A stretch of DNA of 8,886 nt from Microbacteriaceae bacterium (GTDB lineage: Bacteria; Actinomycetota; Actinomycetes; Actinomycetales; Microbacteriaceae). The first letter of the stretch is position 1. Every line of letters starts with the position of its first letter. This document shows positions 7,391-8,886 of this stretch, piece by piece. The DNA is taken from NCBI GenBank assembly GCA_025463615.1, contig JAODAU010000305.1, positions 1 to 8,886 of the forward strand, written 5' to 3'. The notes under the pieces were generated by a model. It was not told the DNA's origin. It made no database searches and worked only from the letters and a program-made list of their open reading frames with translations. Both the position numbers and the translations under genes were made by a program.

Positions 7391-7758
7391 CCGTCCCCCT
7401 CGGCGACGACGTAGGCGATCGCCACGCCGGCGTCGTGGCTCATGCTCAGGTGGATGCGGCTGATCCCCTTGCCGGCGACGATCGCGGCGAGCGCGTTGTA
7501 GACCTCGAACCCCGGGTTGCCGAGCGCGTCGGAGACCACGGCCATGTCGTGCCAGCGCACGCCGGTGGAGTCGCCGAGCGCCTTGATGAGCGCCTCCTTG
7601 GCGGCGAAGCGCGCGGCCATCGAGCGCACCGGTCGCGGATTACCCCCCACCTGCTGTTCGCTCTGGGCGAACAGGCGCGCCATGACGCCGGGCGTGCGCA
7701 TGACGGAGGCCTCGAACCTCTCGAGGTCCACCACGTCGACGCCGATCCCGACGATCAT
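7387..7758 (-). CDS. acpS: Holo-[acyl-carrier-protein] synthase AcpS
   Basis: AcpS moves 4'-phosphopantetheine from coenzyme A to the conserved serine of acyl carrier protein, enabling fatty acid synthesis. The 123-residue length is typical of the trimeric bacterial type. The magnesium ligands are visible as D8 in GIGVDVVDLERF and E55 in RFAAKEALIKALG (50-62), and the C-terminal strand HLSMSHDAGVAIAYVVAE matches the family. The start ATG 7758 lies 3 bases after the glmS TAA, and the stop overlaps the alr ATG (ATGA). There is no strong ribosome site, consistent with coupling to glmS. Many Actinomycetota carry an NAD(P)HX repair gene (nnrD/nnrE) in this neighbourhood; none lies between acpS and alr here. 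Confidence 0.95.
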   Translation of the reverse strand: MIVGIGVDVVDLERFEASVMRTPGVMARLFAQSEQQVGGNPRPVRSMAARFAAKEALIKALGDSTGVRWHDMAVVSDALGNPGFEVYNALAAIVAGKGISRIHLSMSHDAGVAIAYVVAEGDG

Positions 7759-7761
7759 CTG

Positions 7762-8886
7762 TTACTCGACAGTTACTGACTTGGCGAGGTTGCGCGGCTG
7801 GTCCACGTCGAGGCCCTTCGCCGTCGCCAGCTCCATCGCGAAGATCTGCAGCGGCGCCACCGCCAGCAGCGGCTCGAACAGCGTCGACGCGAGCGGGATG
7901 CGGAACACCTCGTCCACGTACGGCAGCACCTCCACGTCGCCCTGCTCCGCGATCGCGAGGATGCGGGCGCCGCGCGCGCGGATCTCCTGGATGTTCGAGA
8001 CGACCTTCTTGTGCAGCGAGTCCTTGCCGCGCGGGCTCGGCACCACCACGAACACGGGCTGGCCCGGCTCGATCAGCGCGATCGGGCCGTGCTTGAGCTC
8101 GCCGGCGGCGAAGCCCTCCGCGTGGATGTAGGCGATCTCCTTGAGCTTGAGGGCGCCCTCGAGCGCGATCGGGTAGCCGGCGTGGCGGCCGAGGAAGATC
8201 ACGGATCGGGTGTCCGCCATCCAGCCGGCCAGCTGCGCGATCGTGTCGTGCTGCTCCAGCACGGTGTCGAGCTGGGCGGGCAGGGCGGCGAGCTCGGCGG
8301 TCAGGCCGGCCACCTCGTCCCTGGTCAGGGTGCCGCGCACGGCGGCCACGTGCAGCGCGAACAGGTAGATCGCGGCGACCTGCGCCACGAAGGCCTTCGT
8401 CGACGCGACCGCGACCTCGGGGCCCGCGTGCGTGTAGATCACGCCGTCGGACTCGCGCGGGATCGTGGAGCCCTGGGTGTTGCAGATGGAGAGGGTGCGC
8501 GCGCCCAGCTCCTTCGCGTATTTCACCGCCATGAGCGTGTCCATCGTCTCGCCGGACTGGCTGATCGAGACGACGAGCGTGCGCGGGGTGATGATCGGGT
8601 CGCGGTAGCGGAACTCGTGCGACAGCTCGACATCCACCGGCACCTTCGCCCACTTCTCGATGGCGTACTTGCCGAGCATGCCCGAGTAGGCGGCCGTGCC
8701 GCAGCCGAGCACCACGATGCGGTCGATGTCGTTCAGCACCTCGTCGAGGCCGGCCAGCTCGGGCAGCGTGACGACGCCGTCGTGGATGCGGCCGATGAGG
8801 GTGTTCGCGATGGCGGCGGGCTCCTCGCTGATCTCCTTCGCCATGAAGCTCGACCAGCCGCCCTTCTCGGCGGCGGACGCGTCCCA
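7762..8886 (-). CDS. glmS: Glutamine-fructose-6-phosphate aminotransferase GlmS, isomerase half, 5' partial
   Basis: GlmS converts fructose-6-phosphate and glutamine to glucosamine-6-phosphate, the first step to UDP-GlcNAc. The window holds the C-terminal 374 residues of a protein that is usually about 600-620 long; the N-terminal glutaminase domain is outside. The frame stays open to the window edge and begins WDASAAEKGGW, so the ATG at 8844 is an internal methionine, not the start. Two SIS domains are seen: CGTAAYS (62-68) and SISQSGET (107-114) in the first, and GRHAGYPIALEGALKLKE in the second. The catalytic set matches E. coli K485, E488, H504 and K603: KLKE at residues 247-250, the KHG histidine at 266, and K369 in the final NLAKSVTVE. 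It is the first visible gene of the operon, 3 bases before acpS; its promoter is not in the window. Confidence 0.97.
   Translation of the reverse strand, partial: WDASAAEKGGWSSFMAKEISEEPAAIANTLIGRIHDGVVTLPELAGLDEVLNDIDRIVVLGCGTAAYSGMLGKYAIEKWAKVPVDVELSHEFRYRDPIITPRTLVVSISQSGETMDTLMAVKYAKELGARTLSICNTQGSTIPRESDGVIYTHAGPEVAVASTKAFVAQVAAIYLFALHVAAVRGTLTRDEVAGLTAELAALPAQLDTVLEQHDTIAQLAGWMADTRSVIFLGRHAGYPIALEGALKLKEIAYIHAEGFAAGELKHGPIALIEPGQPVFVVVPSPRGKDSLHKKVVSNIQEIRARGARILAIAEQGDVEVLPYVDEVFRIPLASTLFEPLLAVAPLQIFAMELATAKGLDVDQPRNLAKSVTVE

Noticed and set aside
7640..8653. A 337-codon minus-strand frame overlapping glmS and acpS
   Set aside because: Low-complexity Arg/Gly/Asp-rich translation in another frame of glmS; glmS and acpS have canonical motifs.
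8842..8844. ATG as the glmS start
   Set aside because: The frame continues upstream to the window edge as WDASAAEKGGW..., a known internal GlmS sequence leading into the isomerase half.

Overview
The window is high-GC DNA read as Actinomycetota, most likely a Microbacteriaceae-type member of the Micrococcales. The reasons are the GC-rich third codon positions throughout, a choice-of-anchor G surface protein with an LAxTG sorting signal, GTG starts, and the gene order glmS-acpS-alr-tsaE-tsaB-rimI-tsaD. The genus cannot be fixed from this sequence alone.

Layout. (1) 1-1209, plus strand: the 3' part of a secreted, sortase-anchored wall protein. (2) 1210-1651: a 442-base gap between convergent genes. 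It holds two strong stem-loops directly after the surface-protein gene, two copies of a five-box inverted-repeat array, and a further hairpin behind the opposing gene. (3) 1652-2869, minus strand: a 12-helix MFS transporter with its own leader, which contains a hairpin. (4) 3015-3422, minus strand: a small Pro/Ala-rich DUF4190-type membrane protein with its own terminator. (5) 3492-8886, minus strand: a tightly packed housekeeping run, in transcription order glmS (5' end outside the window), acpS, alr, tsaE, tsaB, rimI and tsaD. Every junction from acpS to tsaD overlaps by 1 or 4 bases, and glmS and acpS are 3 bases apart, so this is almost certainly one operon.

How the operon works together. 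GlmS makes glucosamine-6-phosphate and Alr makes D-alanine, both for peptidoglycan. AcpS activates acyl carrier protein for lipid synthesis. TsaE, TsaB and TsaD are three of the four proteins that make t6A37 in ANN-decoding tRNAs; TsaC/Sua5 is not in the window. RimI is an N-terminal acetyltransferase of the GNAT family. Growth, envelope and translation-fidelity functions are therefore co-expressed.

The coding content is mostly ordinary. The unusual structure lies elsewhere: the duplicated +++-- box array at 1350-1605, the paired stem-loops at 1235-1316 that are biased to opposite strands, and an insertion of roughly 50 residues in TsaD that is encoded partly by a tandem 24-mer and an inverted repeat resembling intergenic palindromic elements. 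I found no defence system, mobile element, CRISPR array or RNA gene.
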